A DNA stretch of 64,000 nt from Roseovarius sp. (GTDB lineage: Bacteria; Pseudomonadota; Alphaproteobacteria; Rhodobacterales; Rhodobacteraceae): assembly GCF_027019125.1 (NCBI RefSeq), contig NZ_JALUXE010000034.1, positions 310,001 to 374,000 on the forward strand. The letters run 5' to 3'. Both the position numbers and the translations under genes were made by a program. The notes beneath the pieces were generated by a model that did not search any database, had not been told where the DNA came from, and saw only the letters and a program-made list of their open reading frames with translations. Below are positions 16,406 through 25,632 of the stretch, in pieces. Every line of letters begins with the position of its first letter. The stretch's first letter is position 1.

Positions 16406-19069
16406 GTGAGCACAACGGGATCAACCGTCACGCCGATGATGGCACAATATCTGGAGATCAAGGCGCAGTATCCGCAAGCGCTGCTCTTCTACCGCATGGG
16501 CGATTTCTACGAACTGTTCTTTGATGATGCCGCCGCTGCCGCCGAGGCCCTGGATATCGCGCTTACCAAGCGCGGCAAACATCTCGATCAGGACATTCCC
16601 ATGTGCGGCGTGCCCGTTCATGCCGCCGAAGGCTATCTCTTGACCCTCATTCGCAAGGGATTTCGCGTCGCCGTCTGCGAACAGATGGAGGATCCCGCCG
16701 AGGCCAAGAAACGTGGCGCCAAATCGGTGGTCCGGCGTGAGGTGGTGCGCCTTGTCACCCCGGGGACCCTGACCGAAGAAAGCCTGCTTGAGGCGCGCCG
16801 CCACAACTACCTGGTCAGCTTCGCCCATATCCGGGGTGCGGGCGCGCTGGCCTGGGTGGATATTTCCACCGGCACCTTTCATGTCATGCCCCTGGCTGCC
16901 GCCCGCCTTGGCCCCGAACTGGCCCGGCTCGCCCCCCGCGAAGTGCTGTTGGCCGAGGCGGATATCGCGAGTTTGGGTGAAATAGTCTCTGAATCAGGGG
17001 CATCTCTCACCGGTTTGGGACAGGCCGCCTTTGACAGCACGGCTGGCGAACGGCGGCTCTGCCTGCTTTTTGGCGTCGACACGCTCGATGCTTACGGGGC
17101 CTTCACCCGTCCCGAAATTGCCGCGATGGGCGCCATCGTCGATTGGCTCGACATCACGCAAAAGGGCAAATTGCCCTTGTTGCGGCCCCCAACCCGCGAA
17201 AACGAGGCGCGGGTGATGCAGATCGACGCCGCCACCCGGCGCAATCTCGAACTGACCCACAGCCTGGGCGGCACGCGCGCCGGATCACTGCTGGCCACGA
17301 TCGACCGCACAGTCACGGCTGGCGGAGGACGCCTTCTGGAGCGGCGCATTTCCAGCCCGAGCCGCGTTCTCGACATCGTGCAGGCACGCCTTGATGCGGT
17401 GCATTTCGCGCTGGAACAGAGCCGCCTGTGCGGCGACCTCCGCGAGGCTTTGCGCAAGGTGCCCGATCTCGACCGCGCCTTGTCGCGTCTTGGTCTGGAT
17501 CGCGGCGGTCCGCGGGATTTGGCGGCGGTGCGCAACGGTCTGGCACAGGCGACAGAGATCGCCGCGCGTCTTGCCGACGCCGATTTGCCACCCCTTTTGC
17601 ACGAGGCGGCCTCGGGTCTGACCGGCCATGACGCGCTGCTCGATCTGCTCGATCAGGCGCTGGTGGCCGAACCGCCCCTGCTGGTGCGCGACGGTGGCTT
17701 TGTGGCGCCCGGCTATGACAGCGACCTCGACCAAGCGCGCCAATTGCGCGACGAGGGGCGCGGCGTGATCGCCCGGATGCAGGGCGATTACATCGCCCAA
17801 ACCGGCATTCCCTCGCTCAAGATCAAACATAACAACGTGCTGGGCTATTTCATCGAGGTGACCAGCACCCATGCCGACCGGATGCTGGGCGCGCCGCTGA
17901 ACGAGACGTTCAAACACCGCCAGACCACCGCCAATCAGTTGCGCTTTACCACCGTGCCGCTGAGCGAGATGGAAACCCGGATTCTGAACGCTGGCGGGCG
18001 TGCGCTCGAGGTTGAAAAACGTCTCTATGAGAGCCTGAAAGCTGCAATTCTCGACCACGCTGCCGCGATTGCCCGATGCGCCCGCGCCCTGGCAGAGCTG
18101 GATCTGACCGCCGCCCTTGCGGACCTGGCCCGCGCCGAGAACTGGTGCCGCCCCGTGGTGGACCAGAGCCGCGCACTCCGGATCGAGGGCGGGCGGCATC
18201 CGGTGGTAGAACGCGCGCTGCGCGCCCAAGGCGGCGATCCCTTCATCGCCAATGATTGCGATCTGGGCGAAAACAGCGACATCTGGTTGCTCACCGGCCC
18301 GAACATGGCGGGCAAATCCACCTTTCTGCGCCAGAACGCGCTTATCGCCCTCCTGGCGCAGATCGGCAGCTATGTGCCCGCCAGATCCGCCCATATCGGC
18401 ATGGTCAGCCAACTCTTCAGCCGCGTCGGCGCCTCGGACGATCTGGCACGCGGACGCTCGACCTTCATGGTCGAGATGGTCGAGACCGCCGCCATTCTCA
18501 ATCAGGCGGACGATCACGCGCTGGTCATCCTCGATGAGATCGGACGCGGCACAGCCACTTGGGACGGGCTCAGTATCGCCTGGGCTACGCTGGAACATCT
18601 GCATGATGTGAACGGCTGCCGCGCGCTCTTTGCCACGCATTACCACGAATTGACGCAACTCAGTGACAAGCTTGCCCGTGTCGACAATGCCACCGTGCGC
18701 GTCAAGGAGCATGACGGCGACGTCATTTTCCTGCATGAGGTGCGCCGTGGCGTGGCGGATCGCAGTTACGGTGTGCAAGTGGCAAAGCTGGCGGGGCTGC
18801 CAGCCTCGGTCGTGGCGCGGGCGCGCGTGGTGCTCGATGCGCTGGAGAAAGGCGACCGCGAAGGCCAACGCACACAAAAGGCGCTGATTGACGAATTGCC
18901 GCTCTTCGCCGCCGTCGCTCCGGCCCCGTCGCCGAAGCCTGGCCGCGAGTCGGCGGTGGAAACGCGGCTTGCCACCGTCCTGCCCGACGCTCTCACGCCA
19001 CGCGAAGCGCTCGATCTGATCTATGAACTCAAGGCGATCGCCGGGGAACAGGCCGACAAGGCGGGGTAA
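16406..19069 (+). CDS. mutS: DNA mismatch repair protein MutS
   Basis: MutS recognises mismatches and starts repair with MutL. The 887-residue protein has the mismatch-binding domain near the N-terminus with the Phe-x-Glu motif in [17 protein letters not shown]. The lever and clamp region follows, and the ATPase carries Walker [29 protein letters not shown] and Walker [21 protein letters not shown] at 16406 is the start, preceded by GGGGGACACAG. An ATG about 10 codons further on is an alternative. It ends in a hairpin shared with the convergent grpE. Confidence 0.95.
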   Translation: MSTTGSTVTPMMAQYLEIKAQYPQALLFYRMGDFYELFFDDAAAAAEALDIALTKRGKHLDQDIPMCGVPVHAAEGYLLTLIRKGFRVAVCEQMEDPAEAKKRGAKSVVRREVVRLVTPGTLTEESLLEARRHNYLVSFAHIRGAGALAWVDISTGTFHVMPLAAARLGPELARLAPREVLLAEADIASLGEIVSESGASLTGLGQAAFDSTAGERRLCLLFGVDTLDAYGAFTRPEIAAMGAIVDWLDITQKGKLPLLRPPTRENEARVMQIDAATRRNLELTHSLGGTRAGSLLATIDRTVTAGGGRLLERRISSPSRVLDIVQARLDAVHFALEQSRLCGDLREALRKVPDLDRALSRLGLDRGGPRDLAAVRNGLAQATEIAARLADADLPPLLHEAASGLTGHDALLDLLDQALVAEPPLLVRDGGFVAPGYDSDLDQARQLRDEGRGVIARMQGDYIAQTGIPSLKIKHNNVLGYFIEVTSTHADRMLGAPLNETFKHRQTTANQLRFTTVPLSEMETRILNAGGRALEVEKRLYESLKAAILDHAAAIARCARALAELDLTAALADLARAENWCRPVVDQSRALRIEGGRHPVVERALRAQGGDPFIANDCDLGENSDIWLLTGPNMAGKSTFLRQNALIALLAQIGSYVPARSAHIGMVSQLFSRVGASDDLARGRSTFMVEMVETAAILNQADDHALVILDEIGRGTATWDGLSIAWATLEHLHDVNGCRALFATHYHELTQLSDKLARVDNATVRVKEHDGDVIFLHEVRRGVADRSYGVQVAKLAGLPASVVARARVVLDALEKGDREGQRTQKALIDELPLFAAVAPAPSPKPGRESAVETRLATVLPDALTPREALDLIYELKAIAGEQADKAG

Positions 19070-19077
19070 GCCCCGCC
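19060..19077. terminator. Hairpin at the mutS stop codon, possible terminator
   Basis: The perfect 7-bp stem GGCGGGG (19060-19066) / CCCCGCC (19071-19077) has TAAG in the loop, so the mutS stop codon lies in the loop. There is no T-run on either side, so intrinsic termination is uncertain. It lies between the convergent mutS and grpE. Confidence 0.4.
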
Positions 19078-19087
19078 TCTGGACGCA

Positions 19088-19648
19088 TCAGCCGCGATTC
19101 GACGACACGCCGACCTGCGCGGGGCGCAGGATACGATCATGCAGCATGAATCCCTGGGTCGAGACCTGAATGATGTCGCCCGCTTTGGTGCCGGGCAATG
19201 GCGCCTCGAACATCGCCTCGTGATGCTGCGGGTCGAACCGGTCGCCGACCTGCGGATCGATCACGGTGATGCCGTGTTTGGCAAAGACATTCAGCAATTC
19301 TCGCAGGGTCAGCTCGATGCCCTCAAAGAGCGCGGCAGAGGCGGCGCGCTGCTCTTCGTTGACGGTGTCCAGCGCCCGCTTGAGGTTGTCATGCACCGGC
19401 AGCATATCGCGCGCCAGCTTTGACCCGCCATAATTCTCGGCTTCGCGCCGATCCTTCTCGGACCGCTTGCGTGCATTCTCGGCATCGGCCAGCGCGCGCA
19501 TGAACTTGTCGCGCAGCGCGTCCCGCTCGGCGCGCAGCGCATCAAGCTCCACGGCGTCATCACTCATATCGTCATCCATACCCTCACGCTCCTGCGCGGC
19601 GGCCTCTTCGATATCATCGAGAAAGCTGTCTTCTTTCGGCTCTGCCAT
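19088..19648 (-). CDS. grpE: Nucleotide exchange factor GrpE
   Basis: GrpE drives ADP release from DnaK. The 186-residue protein has an acidic N-terminus, then a long coiled coil (about 38-90, rich in Glu, Arg and Ala: LRAERDALRDKFMRALADAE). The C-terminal beta domain has the signature GITVIDPQVGDRFDPQHHEAM and the block GDIIQVSTQGFMLHDRILRPA. It is directly downstream of hrcA (9 bases), the usual heat-shock pairing. Confidence 0.95.
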   Translation of the reverse strand: MAEPKEDSFLDDIEEAAAQEREGMDDDMSDDAVELDALRAERDALRDKFMRALADAENARKRSEKDRREAENYGGSKLARDMLPVHDNLKRALDTVNEEQRAASAALFEGIELTLRELLNVFAKHGITVIDPQVGDRFDPQHHEAMFEAPLPGTKAGDIIQVSTQGFMLHDRILRPAQVGVSSNRG

Positions 19649-19657
19649 TCTTCACCT

Positions 19658-20722
19658 CTAACTCCGGTCGGAGATCAGTTTGCCCACGAGCTGCGCCGTG
19701 TAATCCACAATCGGCACAATCCGCCCGTAATTGAGGCGCGTGGGGCCGATAACTCCAACCGCACCGACGATCTTACGGTCAGCGTTCATATATGGAGAGA
19801 CCACCAAAGAGGAACCCGAAAGTGAGAAAAGTTTGTTCTCAGACCCAATAAAAATGCGCACACCGGCCCCCTCATCGGCCAGTTCGAGGAATTCGGCGAT
19901 GTCGCGCTTGCGCTCGAGATCGTCGAACAGGATGCGAATCCGCTCCAGATCCTTCTCCTCGGAGGCGCCATTGAGCAGATTGGCGCGACCGCGCACGATC
20001 AAACGCTCGTATTTGTCGCCCTCGCCCTCCCAGACAGCAAGGCCGCTATCGATCAGGTCGCGGGCAAGCTGGTCAATCTCTTGCCGCCGCGCCGCGATCT
20101 GACGCGCGATCACGGTCTGCAGATCCGACAGGGTCTTGCCCTCGATCAGCGCGTTGAGAAAATTCGCGGCCTCTCGCATGGAGCTGGGCGTTTGCCCCGG
20201 CGGCGGCGTGAAAATCCGGTTCTCGACATGGCCGTCGGAGAACACCAGCACCACGAGCGCGCGATCATGGCCGAGACTCACGAATTCGATATGCTTGATC
20301 GGGGCCTCATGCTTGGGCGCCAGCACCAGCGACGCGCCCCGCGTCACACCGGACAGCGCCGCGCCGATCCGGTCCAAAACGCCACCCACGTCCTGCGAAT
20401 TGCTGCCCACCGTCGCATCAATCGCCTGCCGGTCCGTCGCCTCCAGATTGCTGACCTCCAGCAACCCGTCGACGAACATCCGCAGCCCCTCTTGCGTGGG
20501 AATCCGACCGGCACTGATATGCGGACTGCCCAAGAGGCCCATATACTCCAGATCCTGCATGACGTTGCGGATCGTGGCGGCGCTGACCTTTTCGCTGAAA
20601 TCACGGGTCAGCGTGCGCGATCCGACCGGATCGCCATTGGCCAGATAGCTTTCCACCACGCGGCGAAAGACCTCGCGCGAGCGGTCGTTGAGCTGATCGA
20701 GAATCGAGGCGGTGTCTGTCAT
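19658..20722 (-). CDS. hrcA: Heat-inducible transcription repressor HrcA
   Basis: HrcA represses chaperone operons at CIRCE operators and needs GroE for folding. The 354-residue protein has the N-terminal winged helix (SREVFRRVVESYLANGDPVG, SAATIRNVMQDLEYMGLL, SAGRIPTQEGLRMFVD) and a GAF-like core. The C-terminus carries IGSENKLFSLSGSSLVVSPY and a VGVIGPTRLNYGRIVP signature. I looked for a CIRCE (TTAGCACTC-N9-GAGTGCTAA) in the 116-base gap upstream and saw none. The gene is divergent from rph. Confidence 0.95.
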   Translation of the reverse strand: MTDTASILDQLNDRSREVFRRVVESYLANGDPVGSRTLTRDFSEKVSAATIRNVMQDLEYMGLLGSPHISAGRIPTQEGLRMFVDGLLEVSNLEATDRQAIDATVGSNSQDVGGVLDRIGAALSGVTRGASLVLAPKHEAPIKHIEFVSLGHDRALVVLVFSDGHVENRIFTPPPGQTPSSMREAANFLNALIEGKTLSDLQTVIARQIAARRQEIDQLARDLIDSGLAVWEGEGDKYERLIVRGRANLLNGASEEKDLERIRILFDDLERKRDIAEFLELADEGAGVRIFIGSENKLFSLSGSSLVVSPYMNADRKIVGAVGVIGPTRLNYGRIVPIVDYTAQLVGKLISDRS

Positions 20723-20838
20723 GCGCTGGGCTTTCTGTCTCCTGATCTATTAAGGATCGCGCAAGCCAAAGGTCAATCGGGGTTGCCATCAGCGGCCCGG
20801 TCCATATATCCCGAGACATCCAAGGAAAGGGACACAGG

Positions 20839-21555
20839 ATGCGACCGTCGGGCAGAAATCTAAGCGAAATGCGCGCTGTTTCAATTGAAACTGGCGTGCT
20901 CAAGCACGCAGAGGGCTCTTGCCTGATCAAGGTGGGCGATACCCATGTCCTGTGCACCGCCACCATCGAAGAGCGCGTGCCGCCGTTTGTCAAAGGCTCG
21001 GGGCTGGGCTGGGTCACGGCGGAATATGGCATGCTGCCCCGCTCGACCGGCAGCCGCATGCGCCGCGAGGCAACAGCCGGCAAACAGGGCGGGCGCACCG
21101 TTGAGATCCAGCGCCTGATCGGCCGCAGCCTGCGTGCTGGCGTGGACCGCGTGGCGCTGGGCGAGCGCCAGATCACGGTGGATTGCGACGTGATTCAGGC
21201 AGACGGCGGCACCCGCTGTGCCTCGATCACCGGTGGCTGGGTCGCGCTCAAACTGGCGGTGCAAAAGCTGATGAAGACGGGGGAGGTGTTGAGCGATCCG
21301 TTGACCGACCCTGTGGCCGCGGTGTCTTGTGGTATCTACGCCGGTCAACCCGTGCTCGATCTCGATTACCCCGAGGACAGCGAGGCCGGGGTCGATGGCA
21401 ATTTCATCATGACCGGCACCAAACGCCTGATCGAAGTGCAAATGAGCGCCGAGGGGGCAACCTATAGCCGCGACCAGATGAACGCACTGCTCGATCTGGC
21501 CGAACAGGGCATCGACCATCTGGTTCAGAAACAGCGCGAGGCGACCGGTGCGTAA
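20839..21555 (+). CDS. rph: Ribonuclease PH
   Basis: RNase PH trims tRNA 3' ends by phosphorolysis. The 238-residue protein begins [20 protein letters not shown] and contains [20 protein letters not shown] and the phosphate-binding [20 protein letters not shown]. The catalytic segment [20 protein letters not shown] and the C-terminal [20 protein letters not shown] also fit. It is followed by rdgB with an 8-base overlap, and the first gene of the rph-rdgB-hemW operon. Confidence 0.95.
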   Translation: MRPSGRNLSEMRAVSIETGVLKHAEGSCLIKVGDTHVLCTATIEERVPPFVKGSGLGWVTAEYGMLPRSTGSRMRREATAGKQGGRTVEIQRLIGRSLRAGVDRVALGERQITVDCDVIQADGGTRCASITGGWVALKLAVQKLMKTGEVLSDPLTDPVAAVSCGIYAGQPVLDLDYPEDSEAGVDGNFIMTGTKRLIEVQMSAEGATYSRDQMNALLDLAEQGIDHLVQKQREATGA

Positions 21556-22156
21556 ATTCACCGACGACCGGCTTCTGGTTGCCACCCATAACGCGGGCAA
21601 ACTTGACGAGATTCGCGCGCTTCTGGCGCCTTATGGCGTCGAGGTGGTCGGCGCGGCGGCGCTCGGCCTGCAGGAGCCGGCCGAGACGGAAACGACCTTT
21701 GTCGGTAACGCACGGATCAAGGCCCATGCAGCAGCCCAGGCCACCGGCCTGCCTGCGCTCTCGGACGATTCCGGCATCGCGATCGATGCACTCAACGGCG
21801 GACCCGGTGTCTATACGGCAGATTGGGCCGAAACAGAGACTGGTCGCGACTTCAACAAGGCGATGCAGCGTGCGCATCATGCGCTCTTGGAGAGCAAGGA
21901 ACCACAGCCCTGGACGGCGCGGTTCTGCTGCACCCTGGTCTTGGCGTGGCCTGATGGACATGACGAGGTTTTCGAGGGTACGGTCGAGGGCTGGGTGATC
22001 TGGCCCACGCGCGGCGCAGAGGGACACGGCTATGATCCCATGTTCCAGCCGCTGGGCCATGACCTGACCTTTGCCGAAATGAGTCCGGCGCAGAAGAACC
22101 GCATCAGCCACCGCGCGGACGCCTTTCGCAAACTGGTCGCAGGCTGTTTTGGCTGA
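21548..22156 (+). CDS. rdgB: XTP/dITP diphosphatase (RdgB/HAM1)
   Basis: The enzyme hydrolyses dITP, XTP and ITP to keep deaminated purines out of DNA. The 202-residue protein has the substrate loop [14 protein letters not shown], the metal-binding region [15 protein letters not shown] and [20 protein letters not shown]. The C-terminal blocks are [18 protein letters not shown] and ISHRADAF. It starts with GTG at 21548 inside the rph stop region and overlaps hemW by 8 bases. Confidence 0.94.
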   Translation: MRKFTDDRLLVATHNAGKLDEIRALLAPYGVEVVGAAALGLQEPAETETTFVGNARIKAHAAAQATGLPALSDDSGIAIDALNGGPGVYTADWAETETGRDFNKAMQRAHHALLESKEPQPWTARFCCTLVLAWPDGHDEVFEGTVEGWVIWPTRGAEGHGYDPMFQPLGHDLTFAEMSPAQKNRISHRADAFRKLVAGCFG

Positions 22157-23306
22157 GGATTGGCAGCAGGGTGGCTTTGGCCTCTATCTCCACTGGCCGT
22201 TTTGCGAGGCCAAATGCCCCTATTGCGACTTCAACAGCCATGTCGCGCGGCAGATCGACCAAACCCGTTGGCGCGCGGCCTATCTGAACGAGATTGACCG
22301 TTACGCGGCGCTGGCGCCCAATCGGGTGCTGAACACGATATTTTTCGGCGGGGGCACGCCGAGCCTGATGGCGCCCGAAACGGTGGCGGCAATTCTCGAC
22401 CGTATCAGACAGCATTGGCCCATGGCCAATGATCCGGAAATCACACTCGAGGCGAACCCTGGTTCGGTCGAGGCCGGGCGATTTCGTGCCTTTGCCCAAG
22501 CAGGCATTACCCGCGTGTCGATGGGCATTCAGGCGTTGAACGATCGCGATCTTCGACGGTTGGGCCGTATCCACAGCGTTTCGGAGGCAAGGCAAGCCTT
22601 TGATATAGCGAGAGAAAACTTTACGCGTGTCTCTTTCGACCTGATCTATGCCCGTCAGGATCAATCCCTCTCGGATTGGGCATCCGAACTGCGGGACGCG
22701 CTCTCGATGGCGGCCGATCACCTCTCCCTGTATCAACTCACCATCGAATCCGGCACCGCCTTTGGCGATCGCTACGCGGCGGGCCGACTGCGCGGCTTGC
22801 CAGAGGACGATACCGCCGCCGAAATGTATGAGGTAACGCAAGACATCTGCGAGGCCGCAGGCCTGCCCGCCTATGAGGTATCGAACCACGCGCGCCCCGG
22901 GGCGGAATCACGGCACAACCTGATCTATTGGCGCTACGGCGATTATATCGGCATCGGGCCCGGTGCGCATGGGCGACTCACCCGCGACGGTCGTAAATAC
23001 GCGACCGAGGCGCTTCGCGCTCCGGGCAAATGGCTGGACAGCGTTGAACATGGCCGGGCAAGCGAAACATGGGATCTTCTGTCCGGTCCGGATCAGGCTG
23101 TGGAATACCTGCTCATGGGTCTGCGGATCACGGACGGAATTGATCCGGCGCGGGTTGCGTCGCTTGGAGGAAAGCCGCTGGACGAAGGCGCCATCGAACA
23201 CCTCAAGTCCATTGGCATGATCGAAGCGCACGGTCACCGCTTGCGCGCAACCCGCGCGGGGCGCGCGGTGCTCAACGCGGTGATTCGCGATCTCTTGCCG
23301 GATTAG
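22149..23306 (+). CDS. hemW: Heme chaperone HemW (radical SAM, HemN-like)
   Basis: HemW binds heme and a [4Fe-4S] cluster and is thought to deliver heme to respiratory proteins; it is distinct from coproporphyrinogen oxidase HemN. In the 385-residue protein the radical SAM cysteines are C19, C23 and C26 in PFCEAKCPYCDFNSH, with GGGTPSLM and EANPGSVE after them. The N-terminal extension that HemN carries is absent. It starts at a TTG at 22149 within rdgB, and its end overlaps the convergent parB by 4 bases. Confidence 0.92.
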   Translation: MAEDWQQGGFGLYLHWPFCEAKCPYCDFNSHVARQIDQTRWRAAYLNEIDRYAALAPNRVLNTIFFGGGTPSLMAPETVAAILDRIRQHWPMANDPEITLEANPGSVEAGRFRAFAQAGITRVSMGIQALNDRDLRRLGRIHSVSEARQAFDIARENFTRVSFDLIYARQDQSLSDWASELRDALSMAADHLSLYQLTIESGTAFGDRYAAGRLRGLPEDDTAAEMYEVTQDICEAAGLPAYEVSNHARPGAESRHNLIYWRYGDYIGIGPGAHGRLTRDGRKYATEALRAPGKWLDSVEHGRASETWDLLSGPDQAVEYLLMGLRITDGIDPARVASLGGKPLDEGAIEHLKSIGMIEAHGHRLRATRAGRAVLNAVIRDLLPD

Positions 23307-24208
23307 ATGCTGAGCATACCAATCAGGCGGTCCAACTGATCGAGCGACGCGTAATGGATGGTGATTCGACCATTTTCCTGCCCTGGAACATGGTGGATCT
23401 CGACCTTCATCGTGAGGCTCGCCGACAGATCATCCTCGAGCGCGCGCGTATCGGCATCCTTGAGGACTTCCTTGGGTGGCTTGGCGGCGCGGCCGGTTTC
23501 CATGAAGATATTGCCGACCCCGGCCTTGGCCAGCTTTTCGGTATCGCGCACCGAGAGCGATTTCTGAATCACTTGCCGCGCGGCAGCGGTGGGATCATCC
23601 AGCGTGATCAACGCGCGGGCATGACCCGAAGATAGCTTGCCCTCGCGCAGATAGCCCAAGACCTCTTCCGGCAGGGACAATAGCCGCACCGAATTTGCGA
23701 TATGGCTGCGACTCTTGCCAAGCGCCTCGGCCAACCGCTCTTGGGTATGGCCGAATTTCTGCATCAGCTGCTGATATCCAAAGGCCTCTTCCACCGGGTT
23801 GAGATCGGCACGCTGAATATTCTCGATGATCGCAACCTCGAGGACCTCGGTATCGTTGAAATCTCGCACCAAAACAGGAATCTGATGCAATTTGGCCATT
23901 TGTGCCGCGCGCCAGCGGCGCTCTCCGGCGACGATTTCATACTCCCCCTCCCGATCCGCGATGGGACGCACGATCAGGGGCTGCAACACGCCCTTTTCCG
24001 AAATCGAGCGCGCCAGATCCTCGAGCAGCGCGCTGTCGAAATCGCGTCGCGGCTGATTTGGATTGGGCCGGACCTTTTCCACCGGCACCAACAGATCCGG
24101 GCGCCTTGGCGCGTCAGCTGCGCGCCCCGGTCCCTCAGTCGTGACGTCCGCCATCAACGCAGACAGCCCACGACCCAGACCACGCGGTTGAGATTTCTTG
24201 CCAGTCAT
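23303..24208 (-). CDS. parB: Chromosome partitioning protein ParB
   Basis: ParB binds parS, spreads as a CTP-dependent clamp and, with ParA, segregates the origin. The 301-residue protein has a basic N-terminus (KKSQPRGLGRGLSAL) and LVPVEKVRPNPNQPRRDFD. The CTP-binding motif is GERRWRAAQ, and the helix-turn-helix is in EAFGYQQLMQKFGHTQERLA with EALGKSRSHIANSVRLL. The C-terminal dimerisation domain follows (about 250-300). It is 16 bases downstream of parA. Confidence 0.95.
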   Translation of the reverse strand: MTGKKSQPRGLGRGLSALMADVTTEGPGRAADAPRRPDLLVPVEKVRPNPNQPRRDFDSALLEDLARSISEKGVLQPLIVRPIADREGEYEIVAGERRWRAAQMAKLHQIPVLVRDFNDTEVLEVAIIENIQRADLNPVEEAFGYQQLMQKFGHTQERLAEALGKSRSHIANSVRLLSLPEEVLGYLREGKLSSGHARALITLDDPTAAARQVIQKSLSVRDTEKLAKAGVGNIFMETGRAAKPPKEVLKDADTRALEDDLSASLTMKVEIHHVPGQENGRITIHYASLDQLDRLIGMLSI

Positions 24209-24224
24209 AGCCGGTTCCCTTTGA

Positions 24225-25034
24225 TCAGGCAGCGACTCGCGCCGCGTTTTCCATCAGTTCCTGCGCCAGATCGCGATAAGCCTGCGCGCCCTTGGACAAC
24301 GGATCATAGCTCAGCACGGACATCGCGTAGGAAGGTGCTTCGCTCACGCGGACGTTCCGGGGAATCCGGGTGCGAAACACCAGCTCTCCCAGATTGTCGC
24401 GCGCGTCCTGTTCCACTTGGGTCGAGAGATTGTTGCGTGCATCAAACATCGTCAGCACGACCCCCTCGATTCGCAGCGCCGGATTGGCCGTCTGCCGGAT
24501 CTCCCGGATCGTCAGCATGAGCTGTGACAGGCCTTCGAGGGCGAAAAACTCGCTCTGAAGCGGAACAAGCACGGAATGTGCCGCCACCATGGCATTCACC
24601 GTCAAGAGATTGAGCGACGGCGGACAATCAATCAACACATAATCAAATCCGTAACGATCCATTTCAGGATGTCGGAGCGCGTCATGCAGCAAGAAGCTGC
24701 GCTTCTCGTTCGAGATGAGTTCGATATCTGCCGAGGACAGATCCACCGTCGAGGGAATGATCGACAGGCGCTCTTGTGCCGTGGCCTGAATGACATCCCG
24801 CAACGGGGCCTCGTCAAGCAATAGATCATAGACCGTAAACTGCCGCGCCTCCACATCGAGACCCAGCCCCGTCGAGGCATTGCCCTGCGGGTCAAGATCG
24901 ACAATGAGGACTCGCACACCGAGCTCTGCCAAGGCCGCCGCCAGGTTGATGGTCGTCGTCGTCTTGCCCACCCCGCCTTTCTGGTTGGCAATGGCGATGA
25001 TTTTCGGTCCTTCGGGGCGCGTCGGATCAGGCAC
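24225..25034 (-). CDS. parA: Chromosome partitioning ATPase ParA
   Basis: ParA is the ATPase that moves ParB-parS complexes over the nucleoid. The protein has the deviant Walker A KGGVGKTTTTINLAAALAEL, Walker B-type VLIVDLDPQGNASTG and DYVLIDCPPSLNLLTVNAM. The start is taken as the GTG at 25034, giving 269 residues starting at [18 protein letters not shown]. This fits family length and overlaps the rsmG stop by 8 bases. The longer in-frame ATG at 25124 would extend deep into rsmG. Confidence 0.95.
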   Translation of the reverse strand: MPDPTRPEGPKIIAIANQKGGVGKTTTTINLAAALAELGVRVLIVDLDPQGNASTGLGLDVEARQFTVYDLLLDEAPLRDVIQATAQERLSIIPSTVDLSSADIELISNEKRSFLLHDALRHPEMDRYGFDYVLIDCPPSLNLLTVNAMVAAHSVLVPLQSEFFALEGLSQLMLTIREIRQTANPALRIEGVVLTMFDARNNLSTQVEQDARDNLGELVFRTRIPRNVRVSEAPSYAMSVLSYDPLSKGAQAYRDLAQELMENAARVAA

Positions 25035-25632
25035 GGGACACTCCTGTGATGGCGAAAATGACGGGACCGTCTTCTGTGGCACTTTTAACAAGTCGATGGT
25101 TGAAGCGCCACGTTCTTTCGGCATCGGTCAGCTCATTTTCCCAGCTTACGCCTTTGGGAAAGAGCGCGACACCGTCGGGGGCCAAATGCCGCTCGGCAAA
25201 TCCCAAGAGTCCGCTCAGATCAGTCAGCGCCCGCGCGGAGAGCACATTTGCACTCTGTGGCGCCGCCTTCTCGATCCGCTCGTTGAGCACCGAGGCGGTG
25301 AGCCCGGTTTCACGGATGACAACCCGCAGAAACGCGGCCTTTCGGGCGTCCGATTCGATCAGGGTCATCCGCCGCGGCGATTCACCGTCCTGACCCAGAA
25401 TCGCAACCACCAGGCCCGGAAAGCCGCCCCCCGAGCCCATGTCGACCCAATGGTCCACCGGGTGCGGGGCCAGCGCAAAAATCTGCGCCGAATCGGCAAA
25501 ATGCCGGGTCCACATCTCATCAAGGCTCTTTTTGGACACCAGGTTGATGCGCGGATTCCACTTGGTCAGCAGGTCTCCATAGATCTCGAGCCGCTCCTGT
25601 GTTTCACGTGAAACATCCGGCAGGCCGGTCAC
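25027..25632 (-). CDS. rsmG: 16S rRNA (guanine-527-N7) methyltransferase
   Basis: RsmG (GidB) methylates G527 of 16S rRNA. The 201-residue protein has the start region [20 protein letters not shown] and the SAM motif [20 protein letters not shown]. The blocks [20 protein letters not shown] and [19 protein letters not shown] follow. It starts with GTG at 25632, overlapping the mnmG stop by 4 bases. A perfect parS site lies inside its 5' coding part, over the codons for DVSRETQ. Confidence 0.94.
   Translation of the reverse strand: MTGLPDVSRETQERLEIYGDLLTKWNPRINLVSKKSLDEMWTRHFADSAQIFALAPHPVDHWVDMGSGGGFPGLVVAILGQDGESPRRMTLIESDARKAAFLRVVIRETGLTASVLNERIEKAAPQSANVLSARALTDLSGLLGFAERHLAPDGVALFPKGVSWENELTDAERTWRFNHRLVKSATEDGPVIFAITGVSRA
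25600..25615. promoter_or_regulatory. parS site 1 (inside rsmG)
   Basis: TGTTTCACGTGAAACA at 25600-25615 is a perfect 16-bp palindrome identical to the known chromosomal parS consensus. It is embedded in the rsmG coding sequence, about 570 bases upstream of the parA start. ParB from the adjacent gene is the expected binder. Confidence 0.95.

Noticed and set aside
20723..20838. Possible CIRCE operator upstream of hrcA
   Set aside because: No TTAGCACTC-N9-GAGTGCTAA or close variant could be read in the gap.
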